Position numbers and translations under genes: made by a program. Below, piece after piece: positions 1-7,780 of a stretch of 64,000 bases of DNA. Positions within the stretch are counted from its first letter, which is position 1, and every line of letters starts with the position of its first letter. Source of the DNA: Duganella rivi (GTDB lineage Bacteria; Pseudomonadota; Gammaproteobacteria; Burkholderiales; Burkholderiaceae_D); the NCBI RefSeq assembly GCF_009857435.1, contig NZ_WWCK01000006.1:579029-643028 (forward strand), written 5' to 3'. A model generated the notes under the pieces. It did no database searches and was not told where the DNA came from. It saw only the letters and a list, made by a program, of their open reading frames with translations.

Positions 1-729
1 ACCAGCTACGGCTCGCGCGACTCGTGGGGCGCCAATGCGCACTACACCTACGTCGGCACGCAGGACTACAAGCTCAATTCTTACGGCGTGGCGGTCGGTA
101 TTCAAGATCGTCTTGAATTGTCGTTCGCGAATCAGGAATTCAAGGGCGAACTGGCGCCGCTCGATAAGCTGAACATCAAGCAGGATATCGTCGGCCTTAA
201 ATTCAAAGTGCTGGGCGATGCGGTGTACGAGCAGGATACCTGGGTGCCGCAAGTCGCAGTCGGCGCGATGTACAAGAAGAACAAGGGCATACGCGGCCTG
301 GAGGCGCTGGGTGTCACCAACGTCAAGCAGCTCGGCGCCAAGGATGATAGCGGCTACGACTACTACGTCTCCGCCACCAAGATCTACCTCGAACAAAGCT
401 TGCTGCTGAACGCCACGCTGCGCGCCACGCGCGCCAACCAAATGGGCCTGCTGGGCTTCGGCGGCGACAAGAACGACGATACGCGCCTGATGCCGGAATT
501 CTCGGCCGCCTACCTGATCAACCGCAAGCTGGTGCTAGGCGCCGAGTATCGCCGCAAGCCGCACAACCTCGGCGTCGATGATGAGAAGGCGTACTACGAC
601 GCCTTCATCGCATGGTTCCCGACCAAGCACTGCTCGGTGACGGCGGCCTATGCCAATCTGGGCGACATCACCATCTTCAATCCGAAGAAGCAGAAGGGCT
701 TGTACCTGTCCTTGCAGGCCGGCTTCTAG
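1..729 (+). CDS. DUF3034 family outer-membrane protein, C-terminal part
   Basis: The reading frame is open from base 1, so the start lies outside the window and the last 242 residues are seen. The chain has alternating polar/aromatic stretches (NAHYTYVGTQDY, KLVLGAEYRRKPHNL, CSVTAAYANLGDI) and ends in an aromatic residue (LQAGF). This is the pattern of a C-terminal outer-membrane beta-barrel strand. The overall sequence resembles the DUF3034 family of uncharacterised proteobacterial surface proteins; no substrate can be deduced. Its TAG stop overlaps the stop of the convergent cyanase gene in the palindromic tetranucleotide CTAG. The family assignment is from recognition of the sequence, not from a search. 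Confidence 0.75.
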   Translation, partial: TSYGSRDSWGANAHYTYVGTQDYKLNSYGVAVGIQDRLELSFANQEFKGELAPLDKLNIKQDIVGLKFKVLGDAVYEQDTWVPQVAVGAMYKKNKGIRGLEALGVTNVKQLGAKDDSGYDYYVSATKIYLEQSLLLNATLRATRANQMGLLGFGGDKNDDTRLMPEFSAAYLINRKLVLGAEYRRKPHNLGVDDEKAYYDAFIAWFPTKHCSVTAAYANLGDITIFNPKKQKGLYLSLQAGF

Positions 730-1169
730 TAGCTCTTGTACGGCAGGAATTTGCCGCTGAGGACGACCTGGACGCGGTCGCCCTTGGGATCGGCTTCGCG
801 CTGGATATTCATCGAGAAGTCGATCGCGCTCATGATGCCGTCGCCGAATTCTTCGTGGATCAACTCCTTGATGGTGGTGCCGTAGACGCTGACGATTTCG
901 TACCAGCGGTAGATCAGCGGATCGGTCGGCACGGCGGTCGGCAGCGAACCTTTGTACGGCACGATCTGCAGCCATGCGGCTTCTTCATCGGTGAGGTCGA
1001 AGATTTCCTGCGCCTTGTCGGCTTGCGCGCGCGAGAAGGTCATCTGGCCGAGCAGCGCGGCCGTCGTCCATTCCTTGCTCTGGCCGAACTGCGTGGCGAG
1101 ATCAGCCCAGCGCAGCTGCTTGGCGACCTTGGTGGAGATGATTTTTTGCGTGACTTGGTTGCGATCCAT
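726..1169 (-). CDS. cynS: Cyanate hydratase (cyanase)
   Basis: Converts cyanate plus bicarbonate to ammonia and CO2, detoxifying cyanate and releasing nitrogen, in the cytoplasm as a decamer. The protein has 147 residues (E. coli CynS 156) with an N-terminal helical DNA-binding-like domain and the C-terminal catalytic domain. The catalytic triad is intact as Arg88, Glu91 (YRWYEIVSVYG) and Ser114 (GIMSAIDFSM). The ATG at 1169 is chosen because AAGGA lies about 8 nt upstream; the longer in-frame opening has no family similarity. No cynR or cynT (carbonic anhydrase) is next to it. The gene is convergent with the DUF3034 gene and follows a palindromic repeat. Confidence 0.93.
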   Translation of the reverse strand: MDRNQVTQKIISTKVAKQLRWADLATQFGQSKEWTTAALLGQMTFSRAQADKAQEIFDLTDEEAAWLQIVPYKGSLPTAVPTDPLIYRWYEIVSVYGTTIKELIHEEFGDGIMSAIDFSMNIQREADPKGDRVQVVLSGKFLPYKSY

Positions 1170-1275
1170 GGCAGCTTTCCTTAAGGGTTGAGGAGAGCTG
1201 TACGCCATGCAAACCGCGTGCCAGTTGTGGGGTACCCAGATGAGTGCCCGTAGGCGTCCACATACTGGCTTAAAG

Positions 1276-1386
1276 AGCACCCCGACCGGAAGGGTCTGAC
1301 CCCGTACGGGGTCAGACCCTGAGCTTGGCGGTGTGCGGGTTGGGTTGGTGCCGCGCGCTTTTAAAGCGGCGTGCAACGTCAACCCC
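1276..1386 (-). repeat. Dispersed ~110-bp palindromic repeat, copy A
   Basis: Read on the minus strand this stretch is nearly identical to 25216-25325: it starts GGGGTTGACGTTGC, runs through GCCGCTTTAAAAGCGCGCGG and AACCCAACCCGCACACCGC, and ends after a perfect 30-bp palindrome at 1291-1320 (half: AGGGTCTGACCCCGT). It fills the gap between cynS and the upstream thioredoxin-like gene and begins 3 bases beyond that gene's stop. It may also end transcription of that gene. Its GGGGTCTGACCCC core is shared with the palindrome beside the RAYT gene. Confidence 0.85.
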
Positions 1387-1388
1387 TT

Positions 1389-1901
1389 CTAGCCGCGTAG
1401 CGCCTGCTCCAGCAGCTTGTGTAGGGCCGGGAAGTCCGGCTCGCCGAGGTAGCGCTTGAGGATTTTGCCGTCCTTGCCGATGACGAAGGTGGTCGGCGTC
1501 ATCGAGACATTGCCGTAGGCTTTGGCCGCCGAGCCGTCCGCATCCAGCGCTACCTTGAACGGCAGCTGGCGCGTTTCGGCGTAATTGATCACGTAGTTGG
1601 CCGGATCGTAGTTCATCGCCACCGCCACAAACTCCAGGCCTTCGGCCTTGAACTTGTTGTAGGTGTCGACCATCTTGGGCATCTCGGCCACGCAGGTGGT
1701 GCACGAGGTGGCCCAGAAATTCACCATCACTACCTTGCCCTTCAGGCTGGCCGGCGTGATTTTCTCGCCCTTGATGCTGACGAACGTCAGCTCGGGCGCC
1801 ACCTCGCGCTTGTTCAGCACAGTGTAGCCGCCGAAGCCGATAACGGCAATCGCCACGGCGGCAATCACCGGTTTGATCCAGGCGCGGGAGGTGTCGCTCA
1901 T
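1389..1901 (-). CDS. Membrane-anchored TlpA/ResA-like thiol-disulfide oxidoreductase
   Basis: A thioredoxin-fold protein probably facing the periplasm and tethered by one N-terminal membrane helix (residues 10-28). The active site is CTTC at residues 67-70 within NFWATSCTTCVAEMP, and the conserved cis-proline loop is MTPTTF. The length of 170 residues fits TlpA/ResA proteins, which reduce disulfides of cytochrome c apoproteins or other periplasmic clients. No cytochrome maturation genes are nearby, so the client is unknown. It is the last gene of the lpoA-yraN-diaA-dolP block: its ATG lies 2 bases after the dolP stop, which suggests co-translation and a cell-envelope role. TTC between the cysteines is unusual compared with CPPC or CEPC. 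Confidence 0.88.
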   Translation of the reverse strand: MSDTSRAWIKPVIAAVAIAVIGFGGYTVLNKREVAPELTFVSIKGEKITPASLKGKVVMVNFWATSCTTCVAEMPKMVDTYNKFKAEGLEFVAVAMNYDPANYVINYAETRQLPFKVALDADGSAAKAYGNVSMTPTTFVIGKDGKILKRYLGEPDFPALHKLLEQALRG

Positions 1902-1903
1902 GA

Positions 1904-2569
1904 TTAGCTCTGCGCGTTGGCGTTGGCCGTGTTGGCCGGTTTAGGCTGGTAGGTTTTCCACTCCTCCTCGGAGATGTACTCAAATACCTTCACCACCTTG
2001 GTCACGCCGTTGACGCCGCGCGCGATGTCGGCGCCGATCTGGCCTTCGCGCTGGGTCACGCGGCCTTGCAGGTAGACCACGCCGCGCTCGGTCACCACCT
2101 GGTAGGAATTGGCCGAGATATCCTTGGCGTCAACCAGGCTGGCCTTTACCTTGGTGGTGATGATGGTGTCGCTGGAGCGCGAGGTGTAGCTCGACGGGCC
2201 GGCGATTTCCAATTCGTTGATCACATCGACCACGCCCTCGATGCCGCGGATTTCGCGCTCGATGGCCGCCTTCATGGCCTCATCGCGCACTTCGCCGGTC
2301 AGCAGGGCGCGGCGGTTGAAGCTGTTGATGTTGACGTGCGCAGCATCGCCGCCCACGTTGTTGGCCTTGATGCCGCCTTTGACTTCAATCGCGCGGTCTT
2401 CCGTCTGCGCGCCGAAGGTGCGGCGGTCGGAGGCCGCCAGCGTACCGGAAATCGCACCGCCCGCGACCAGCGCCACGCAGCCCGACAAGGATGCCAGCAT
2501 GGCGCCGCACAGCACGCTCATGGCCAGCGGACGTTGTACCTTTTTCCAGATAGCGCTGGAATTACTCAT
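1904..2569 (-). CDS. dolP: Double-BON-domain outer-membrane lipoprotein (DolP/YraP family)
   Basis: Envelope-integrity lipoprotein. A signal sequence ends in the lipobox LSGC, making Cys31 the lipidated residue. Two BON domains follow, at about residues 60-125 (VKGGIKANNVGG...RGIEGVVDVINELEI) and 135-200 (ITTKVKASLVDAKDI...GVNGVTKVVKVFEYI). BON domains bind anionic phospholipid; E. coli DolP maintains outer-membrane integrity and influences amidase activation and the Bam complex. The start overlaps the end of the SIS-domain gene by 8 bases, preserving the E. coli order yraN-diaA-dolP. The C-terminal tail is rich in Asn, Ala and Pro. Confidence 0.9.
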   Translation of the reverse strand: MSNSSAIWKKVQRPLAMSVLCGAMLASLSGCVALVAGGAISGTLAASDRRTFGAQTEDRAIEVKGGIKANNVGGDAAHVNINSFNRRALLTGEVRDEAMKAAIEREIRGIEGVVDVINELEIAGPSSYTSRSSDTIITTKVKASLVDAKDISANSYQVVTERGVVYLQGRVTQREGQIGADIARGVNGVTKVVKVFEYISEEEWKTYQPKPANTANANAQS

Positions 2570-3158
2570 TCACATCTCCTCCGAACAGGGCGACGTCGAT
2601 GCCGTCGCAAATGCAATGGATAGTTACCAAATGGACTTCTTGAATACGGGCAGTACGGTCGTGCGGTACGCAGATATGGACGTCGGCGTCGGTCAGCATC
2701 TTGCCGATGGCACCGCCGCCTTTGCCGGTCAGGGCCACCACCCGCATCTCGCGCTCCAGCGCCGCTTCAATTGCCGCCATCACGTTGCCCGAGTTGCCCG
2801 AGGTCGAGAACGCCAGCAGGATGTCGCCGGCCTGGCCGAACGCTTGCACCTGCTTGGAGAAAATCTCGCGGTAGCTGTAATCGTTGGCCACGGCGGTCAG
2901 GATCGAGGTGTCGGTGGTCAGGGCGATGGCCGGCAGCGGGAAGCGCTCGCGCTCGAAACGGCCCACCAGCTCGGCGGCAAAGTGCTGCGAGTCGGCGGCC
3001 GAACCGCCGTTGCCGCACACCAGGATCTTGTTGCCGTTGGACAGCGCCGAGAACATCATCTCGATCGCCTGCGCAATGTGCGGGGCGAGGACGGTGGCGG
3101 ATTGGATTTTGAGTTCGGCACTTTCGTGGAAGTGCGAGAGGATGCGTTGATTAGTCAT
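2562..3158 (-). CDS. diaA: SIS-domain protein, DiaA/GmhA family
   Basis: A 198-residue single SIS domain. The sugar-phosphate loop is VCGNGGSAADSQHFAAELVGRF and the second is AFSTSGNSGNV. Two family roles are possible: GmhA (sedoheptulose 7-phosphate isomerase for LPS heptose) and DiaA (DnaA-binding initiation factor). The C-terminus RIQEVHLVTIHCICDGID resembles DiaA, and the neighbours (yraN before, dolP after, as in E. coli) favour DiaA. However, the Glu of AAELVGRF and a His in the C-terminal helix are kept, so isomerase activity cannot be excluded. A TATAAT box at 3173-3168 lies only about 10 bases before the ATG and no Shine-Dalgarno is visible. Confidence 0.85.
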   Translation of the reverse strand: MTNQRILSHFHESAELKIQSATVLAPHIAQAIEMMFSALSNGNKILVCGNGGSAADSQHFAAELVGRFERERFPLPAIALTTDTSILTAVANDYSYREIFSKQVQAFGQAGDILLAFSTSGNSGNVMAAIEAALEREMRVVALTGKGGGAIGKMLTDADVHICVPHDRTARIQEVHLVTIHCICDGIDVALFGGDVNE

Positions 3159-3215
3159 AGTGTGCTGATTATAGTGCAGTCGTCCTGTTGACCGGACAAG
3201 CGCTGTTAAAAATGC

Positions 3216-3566
3216 TTACATCTCCAGGACGTTTTGTATCCAGGACAACTTATCGTTGTCGATGGCAATGAGGTCGAAGCGGCAGGGCGGTGGGATTTTA
3301 TGGCGTAAAAGATAATGTTGTGCTGCGCGTAACAAGCGCTGCTGCTTGGCCGGCGTGACGCTGTAGGCCGCACCGCCGAATTTGCTGCTGGCGCGCTGGC
3401 GCACTTCCACGAACACCAGGGTCGGGCCTTCCAGCATGATGAGGTCCAGCTCGCCTGCCTTGCACAGGAAATTGCGTGCCTCCAGCGTCAGGCCTTGGGT
3501 GAGGAGGTAGGCCAGCGCCCTATCCTCACCCTGCCGGCCCAGCCGCTGCTGTGGGGTGCGCGGCAT
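3216..3566 (-). CDS. yraN: YraN family endonuclease-like protein (UPF0102)
   Basis: A small protein of 116 residues with the restriction-endonuclease-like core of the UPF0102 family. The motifs seen are GELDLIM (acidic residues on one strand) and LVFVEVRQR (ExK/Q-like strand), followed by a helix with KQQRLLRAAQHYL. Its biological role is not firmly known; proposed roles involve DNA or Holliday-junction processing. It begins 7 bases after the lpoA stop, as in the E. coli yraM-yraN-yraO-yraP order, so it is almost certainly co-transcribed with lpoA. Confidence 0.9.
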   Translation of the reverse strand: MPRTPQQRLGRQGEDRALAYLLTQGLTLEARNFLCKAGELDLIMLEGPTLVFVEVRQRASSKFGGAAYSVTPAKQQRLLRAAQHYLLRHKIPPPCRFDLIAIDNDKLSWIQNVLEM

Positions 3567-3573
3567 ATCATCC

Positions 3574-5025
3574 TCATGGGTTGGCCGGCTTGGCGGTGCC
3601 GTTTTGGTAGACAGCCGATTGCTCGATGCGTTCGAACTGCGCCGGGCCTTGGCCGAAATCGACGGTCAGCTTGCCGGTCACGCCATCCAGCTGGAAGCGG
3701 CCGACCGGATGGCGGCCGATTTCACGCGCTACGCGGTAGGCGTCGATGCCGAGCGCGTACAAGCGGGCCATGTCAGCGCTGCCGACGCCGGTTTGCAGCG
3801 GACGCGGGTAGACCATCACCGCTGGATGGTCGCGCTGCACTTGCCATGGCAGGTCGAGCAGGCGTACGCCGTCCAGGTCGCGGCCGGGGAAACCGGCGCT
3901 GCCGCCGGGATTGAGCGCCGAGGTGCCGTAGATTGGCAGGCTGGCGAATTGCTCGGTTGGCACAGGCGGTGGCGGCGGCAGCTTGTCGGCGGTGCTGAAA
4001 ATCGGGTTGTCCGGCTCGGTGGTGAGCACGCTGCCGAGGGCGATGCGCAGCTGGCGGGTCTGGTCCGCGCCCATGGCCGAGAACAGCACGGTGGGCATGT
4101 CCTGGCGCAGGCGGGCGCGCAATTGCACCAGTTCTGGATCGCTGAGGTAGCCGTCCGGCGCGCTTAGTTCGACGGTGCGCACCGGGCGGCCGAGGCGGCC
4201 TTCCCACTGGCTGGTGAAGGCGGCGGCCACCCGGCGTTGCCACGCAGAATTGGTGGTGAGCACCAGCGCGCTGCCGCCAGCCTGCTCGGACGCCGCCCAC
4301 TGGGCCGCTTGCCGCGCTTCTTCCTCGATCGACAGGCCGATGGCCAGCATTTGCGGCGGCAGCGGCATGGCGCCGGGCTGGCCGTGGCCTTCCGGGTAAT
4401 TCAGGGCGATGGTCGGCTTGCTGACCAGTGGGCTGCCGGCGATGGTTGCCACAGCCGCGCGCGACAGCGGGCCGACCACGATATCTTCGTTTTGCAGGGC
4501 ACGTGCGTAGGCGGCAAGGATGTCTTGCGGCACATCGCCGGTTTCCAGCACGGTGATGGTGATATTGTCGCGGTCGCGTTCCCAGCCTGCCATGAAGCCT
4601 GCCCGGACGGATTCGGCGGCGGCGCCCAGCGAGTCCGAGCGCAGCGGCAGCAGCAGGCCGATGCGGATCGGCGTGCCGGATGGCTGCGCGCTTTCGTTGA
4701 CGAAGCGGGCGCCGAGATCGGCTTGGCGCATGGCTGGCTGGCCCGGATTCTCGGCTTGGCTCTGGCTGCCGGTGTCCGGTGCGACCGTGGCGCCGGCCTC
4801 GGTAACGGCAAATACCTCGGCCGCAGGCAGCTCCGGCCCCGGCGGCGCCTTGAGCGGCAGCGGTTTCGGCGCGGGCGCAGGCGCGGGCGCGGCAATCACC
4901 GGCGGCGGGCTTGTTTTTGCCGGCTGGGGCGAGCACAATCCTCCCGGCGCGTCGCAAAACGGCGTGCTGCATGCACTCAGCACTGCGGCAGCCATGCACA
5001 GCAGCGTCAACCTCACACTTTTCAT
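3574..5025 (-). CDS. lpoA: LpoA-type penicillin-binding protein activator lipoprotein (LppC family)
   Basis: Outer-membrane lipoprotein; E. coli LpoA reaches through the periplasm to activate the synthase PBP1a. The signal peptide ends in LSAC with Cys19 lipidated. A Pro/Ala-rich linker at about residues 30-70 is followed by a periplasmic-binding-protein-like domain beginning near PIRIGLLLPLRSDSLG. The 483 residues are far fewer than the 678 of E. coli LpoA: the N-terminal TPR domain is missing and only the C-terminal LppC fold remains. The ATG at 5025 is chosen because it places the signal peptide at the N-terminus. Its start is 11 bases from the divergent rsmI start. Confidence 0.88.
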   Translation of the reverse strand: MKSVRLTLLCMAAAVLSACSTPFCDAPGGLCSPQPAKTSPPPVIAAPAPAPAPKPLPLKAPPGPELPAAEVFAVTEAGATVAPDTGSQSQAENPGQPAMRQADLGARFVNESAQPSGTPIRIGLLLPLRSDSLGAAAESVRAGFMAGWERDRDNITITVLETGDVPQDILAAYARALQNEDIVVGPLSRAAVATIAGSPLVSKPTIALNYPEGHGQPGAMPLPPQMLAIGLSIEEEARQAAQWAASEQAGGSALVLTTNSAWQRRVAAAFTSQWEGRLGRPVRTVELSAPDGYLSDPELVQLRARLRQDMPTVLFSAMGADQTRQLRIALGSVLTTEPDNPIFSTADKLPPPPPVPTEQFASLPIYGTSALNPGGSAGFPGRDLDGVRLLDLPWQVQRDHPAVMVYPRPLQTGVGSADMARLYALGIDAYRVAREIGRHPVGRFQLDGVTGKLTVDFGQGPAQFERIEQSAVYQNGTAKPANP

Positions 5026-5036
5026 CCTTATCCCCA

Positions 5037-5945
5037 ATGAGCGACCACGACTCCAGTTCCATTGCCAGCCTGCCCGTCCTGGGCGAAACGGCACACCAAG
5101 CCTATCCTAGCGCAACCTTGTACGTCGTGGCGACCCCGATCGGCAATGTGACGGATATTAGCCTGCGCGCGCTGCACGTTTTGAGCTTGGTCAATGCTGT
5201 GGCATGCGAAGACACGCGAAATACCGCGACTTTGATGAACCGCTTCGGCTTGCACAAGCCATTAATTGCCGCGCACCAGCACAACGAGCGTGAGGCGGCC
5301 GAGACTTTGATCGCCCGCTTGCAAGCCGGCGAGCGCATTGCGCTGGTGTCGGATGCCGGTACGCCGGCGGTGTCCGATCCGGGCGCGCGCATCGTCGATG
5401 CGGTGCGGGCGGCTGGTTTGCGCGTGTTGCCGCTGCCGGGCGCTTCGGCGGCCGTAACGGCTTTGTCGGCCAGCGGCCTGGTGAATGACCAGTTTTATTT
5501 TGTCGGTTTCCTGCCGGCCAAGGCCAAGCAGCGCGAAAACTTCCTCGGCACCCTGCGTTCGGTGACCGCGACCATGGTGTTTTATGAAGCGCCGCACCGG
5601 ATCCTGGACTGCGCCGCCGCCCTCGCCTCGGTGTTTGAACCGACCCGCCAAGTGGTGTTTGCGCGTGAACTGACCAAGATGTTCGAAGAAATTCACCGCT
5701 GCCCGCTGTCCGAGGCGGAAGCGTGGATCAAGGCCGATGCGCACCGGGAAAAGGGCGAATTCGTGGTGTTGCTGGAAGGCGCACCCCCGGCCGACGATGA
5801 AAATGACGTTGAAACGGATCGCCTGTTGAATATCCTGCTGGCGGAACTGCCTGTTAAACAGGCAGCCGGGCTGGCCGCGCAAATCACCGGCCGCAAGAAA
5901 AACGCCCTGTACGACCGCGCCCTGCAATTGAAGGACGAGGCTTAA
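5037..5945 (+). CDS. rsmI: 16S rRNA (cytidine1402-2'-O)-methyltransferase
   Basis: Uses SAM to 2'-O-methylate C1402 in the ribosomal P site. The protein has 302 residues with the tetrapyrrole-methylase fold: TLYVVATPIGNVTDISLRAL at the N-terminus, CEDTRNT, LVSDAGTPAVSDPG and the LPLPGASAAV loop, all in family order. The ATG at 5037 is the first that precedes these motifs; the longer frame runs into the lpoA gene. Divergence from lpoA with an 11-bp gap repeats the E. coli yraL/yraM arrangement. Its TAA stop overlaps the stop of the convergent gene in TTAA. Confidence 0.95.
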   Translation: MSDHDSSSIASLPVLGETAHQAYPSATLYVVATPIGNVTDISLRALHVLSLVNAVACEDTRNTATLMNRFGLHKPLIAAHQHNEREAAETLIARLQAGERIALVSDAGTPAVSDPGARIVDAVRAAGLRVLPLPGASAAVTALSASGLVNDQFYFVGFLPAKAKQRENFLGTLRSVTATMVFYEAPHRILDCAAALASVFEPTRQVVFARELTKMFEEIHRCPLSEAEAWIKADAHREKGEFVVLLEGAPPADDENDVETDRLLNILLAELPVKQAAGLAAQITGRKKNALYDRALQLKDEA

Positions 5946-6550
5946 AACTTACAGTGCTTGTCCAGCGCCCAGAATAGCGGGGCGAGCAAGCCGGCGCCGG
6001 AGGCCGATTTCAAGCAATCGGTTTTCTTGGCGGCGGCCATCTTGGTCGCCAGCTCATTGGCGACCGGTTCGGTATTGATCGGATGGGCTTCCAGCTGCGC
6101 TGCCAGCGTGCCGGGCGGCGCTTTCTCCTTGGCCACCTTGCGGGCGGTCTTCAGTGCCTCGTTCATATCGAATTGCTTGGGCTGCTGGTCCGGGTACAGC
6201 GGATCGGGCGGCAGCGTGACGGCTTGCGACTCGGCCGGGGTTGCTGCCGGCGCTGGCGGGATGATGCCCGGTGTGGCCTCGGCGGCGATGACGCGCTGTG
6301 GTGCACGGTTGGGGACAGGCTCGCGCTTGCGCGGTTTTTCCGGCGGCGGCGCCGCCCGGGCAACAACTTGCGGCGGCTTCGGCGGCTGCAGCCAAACCGT
6401 CATCGCGCGGGCCGGCTGCTGCGGTGTTTCCGTCGGCAAGCGATAGCCAAAGATCAACACGGCGTGCAGCAGCAGCGAGACGGCGATCCCTGCCGCAATG
6501 CCTGCCCGCCGCAGCCGCACGGGTTGATCGAATGAAATTGTGGCATCCAT
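5942..6550 (-). CDS. Proline-rich inner-membrane protein, TonB-like N-terminus
   Basis: Function not recognised. The 202 residues start with a short cytoplasmic tail, one membrane helix (about 14-34, GIAAGIAVSLLLHAVLIFGY) and a long Pro/Ala-rich periplasmic stretch (PPKPPQVVARAAPPPEKPRKREPVP). A C-terminal segment with two cysteines follows (KKTDCLKSASGAGLLAPLFWALDKHCKF). The SLLLHAVLI helix and proline linker resemble TonB energy transducers, but the TonB C-terminal box-binding domain is not evident. The paired Cys near the end could form a disulfide. It ends tail-to-tail with rsmI, the stops sharing TTAA. Confidence 0.65.
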   Translation of the reverse strand: MDATISFDQPVRLRRAGIAAGIAVSLLLHAVLIFGYRLPTETPQQPARAMTVWLQPPKPPQVVARAAPPPEKPRKREPVPNRAPQRVIAAEATPGIIPPAPAATPAESQAVTLPPDPLYPDQQPKQFDMNEALKTARKVAKEKAPPGTLAAQLEAHPINTEPVANELATKMAAAKKTDCLKSASGAGLLAPLFWALDKHCKF

Positions 6551-6586
6551 GATCAGTCGATCATAGCACCGAAGTTACACAAGCAC

Positions 6587-6615
6587 TTGACGACCTGCCC
6601 GGCAGACTGTATTAT
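6587..6615 (+). promoter_or_regulatory. Sigma-70 promoter of tRNA-Pro
   Basis: The -35 TTGACG at 6587-6592 and -10 TATTAT at 6610-6615 are separated by exactly 17 bp. The predicted start near 6622 lies just before the mature tRNA 5' end at 6626. This is the clearest sigma-70-type promoter in the window. Confidence 0.8.
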
Positions 6616-6625
6616 CTTGCTTCTT

Positions 6626-6702
<77 letters not shown>

Positions 6703-6710
6703 AAATCTAA

Positions 6711-6747
6711 AAACCCTGTTTGATGGCAACGTCAAACAGGGTTTTTT
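6711..6747 (+). terminator. Rho-independent terminator of tRNA-Pro
   Basis: A 13-bp perfect stem, AAACCCTGTTTGA (6711-6723) with TCAAACAGGGTTT (6732-6744), encloses an 8-base loop and runs into six Ts. Confidence 0.92.
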
Positions 6748-6801
6748 CCTTTATGGATCAAGGCCTCGACCAGCAACGCCGCGCGGCGGGTGACGGTGAA
6801 T

Positions 6802-6861
6802 CCGGGGTCAGTTCTGCCAATCGCACACGAGCTCATGTACCAATGGCAGAACTGACCCCGG
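6802..6861. repeat. Palindromic element D with GGGGTCAG ends
   Basis: Perfect 18-bp arms, CCGGGGTCAGTTCTGCCA at 6802-6819 and its complement at 6844-6861, flank a 24-base loop that is itself nearly palindromic around GAGCTC. It lies between the tRNA-Pro terminator and the liuE stop. Its ends match those of the other four elements in the window while the interior does not. Confidence 0.85.
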
Positions 6862-6867
6862 TTTTCA

Positions 6868-7779
6868 TCAACCGGCGCGCTTGGCGGCGATGGCGTTGCC
6901 GGCGCGGCTGGCGCCCTTGCGGTTGAGGAATTGCGAGATGAACTGGCCCGCGTCCACCACGATATCGAGGTCGATGCCGGTCTCGATGCCCAAGCCCTGC
7001 ATCATGTACAGCACGTCCTCGGTGGCGACGTTGCCGGTTGCGCCTTTCGCATACGGGCAGCCGCCCAGTCCCGATACCGACGAGTGGTAGATCGCAATGC
7101 CCACTTCCAGGCTGGCGTAAATATTGGCCAGCGCCTGGCCGTAGGTATCGTGGAAGTGGCCGGACAAGCCGTCCACGCGGAATTCGCGGATGGCGCGTTC
7201 CATCACCGCTTGCGTCTTGCGCGGCGTCGCTACGCCGATGGTGTCGGCGATGTCGATTTCATCGCAGCCCAGATCGCGCATGCGGCCTACCACGTCGGCC
7301 ACCGCGTCCAGCGGCACTTCGCCCTGGTACGGGCAGCCGAAGGCGCAGCTGATGCTGCCGCGCAGGCGGATGCCCTGCTCTTTCGCCGCTTTCGCCACGC
7401 CTTCAAAGCGCGCAATCGATTCCGCGATCGAGCAGTTGATGTTCTTTTGCGAGAAGGCTTCCGAGGCCGAGCCGAAGATCACCACTTCGTCGGCCTTCGC
7501 CGCCAGCGCCGCTTCAAAGCCCTGCATGTTCGGCGTCAGCGCCGAGTAGATCACGCCCGGCTTGCGATTGATGGCGGCCATCACGTCGGCACTGGTCGCC
7601 ATTTGCGGCACCCATTTTGGCGACACGAAGGCTGCCGCTTCAATGTTCTGGAAGCCGGCGCTGGTAAGACGGTTCACCAGTTCGATCTTGATCTCGGCCG
7701 GGACGTTTTCCTTCTCATTTTGCAGGCCGTCGCGCGGGCCGACTTCAACGATTTTGACTTGTTTCGGTAAGCTGCTCAT
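6868..7779 (-). CDS. liuE: Hydroxymethylglutaryl-CoA lyase
   Basis: Cleaves HMG-CoA to acetoacetate and acetyl-CoA, the last step of leucine/isovalerate breakdown. The protein has 303 residues. The TIM-barrel signature begins VEVGPRDGLQNE, the metal ligands lie in SGHFHDTYGQALAN, and the catalytic cysteine loop is SGLGGCPYAKGATGN. The ATG at 7779 gives the usual N-terminus (MSSLPKQVKIVEVG). It is the last gene of the liu-bio run, 1 base after the ghrA stop. It may equally be named mvaB; no mevalonate genes are present, so catabolism is the likely role. Confidence 0.95.
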   Translation of the reverse strand: MSSLPKQVKIVEVGPRDGLQNEKENVPAEIKIELVNRLTSAGFQNIEAAAFVSPKWVPQMATSADVMAAINRKPGVIYSALTPNMQGFEAALAAKADEVVIFGSASEAFSQKNINCSIAESIARFEGVAKAAKEQGIRLRGSISCAFGCPYQGEVPLDAVADVVGRMRDLGCDEIDIADTIGVATPRKTQAVMERAIREFRVDGLSGHFHDTYGQALANIYASLEVGIAIYHSSVSGLGGCPYAKGATGNVATEDVLYMMQGLGIETGIDLDIVVDAGQFISQFLNRKGASRAGNAIAAKRAG

Positions 7780-7780
7780 T

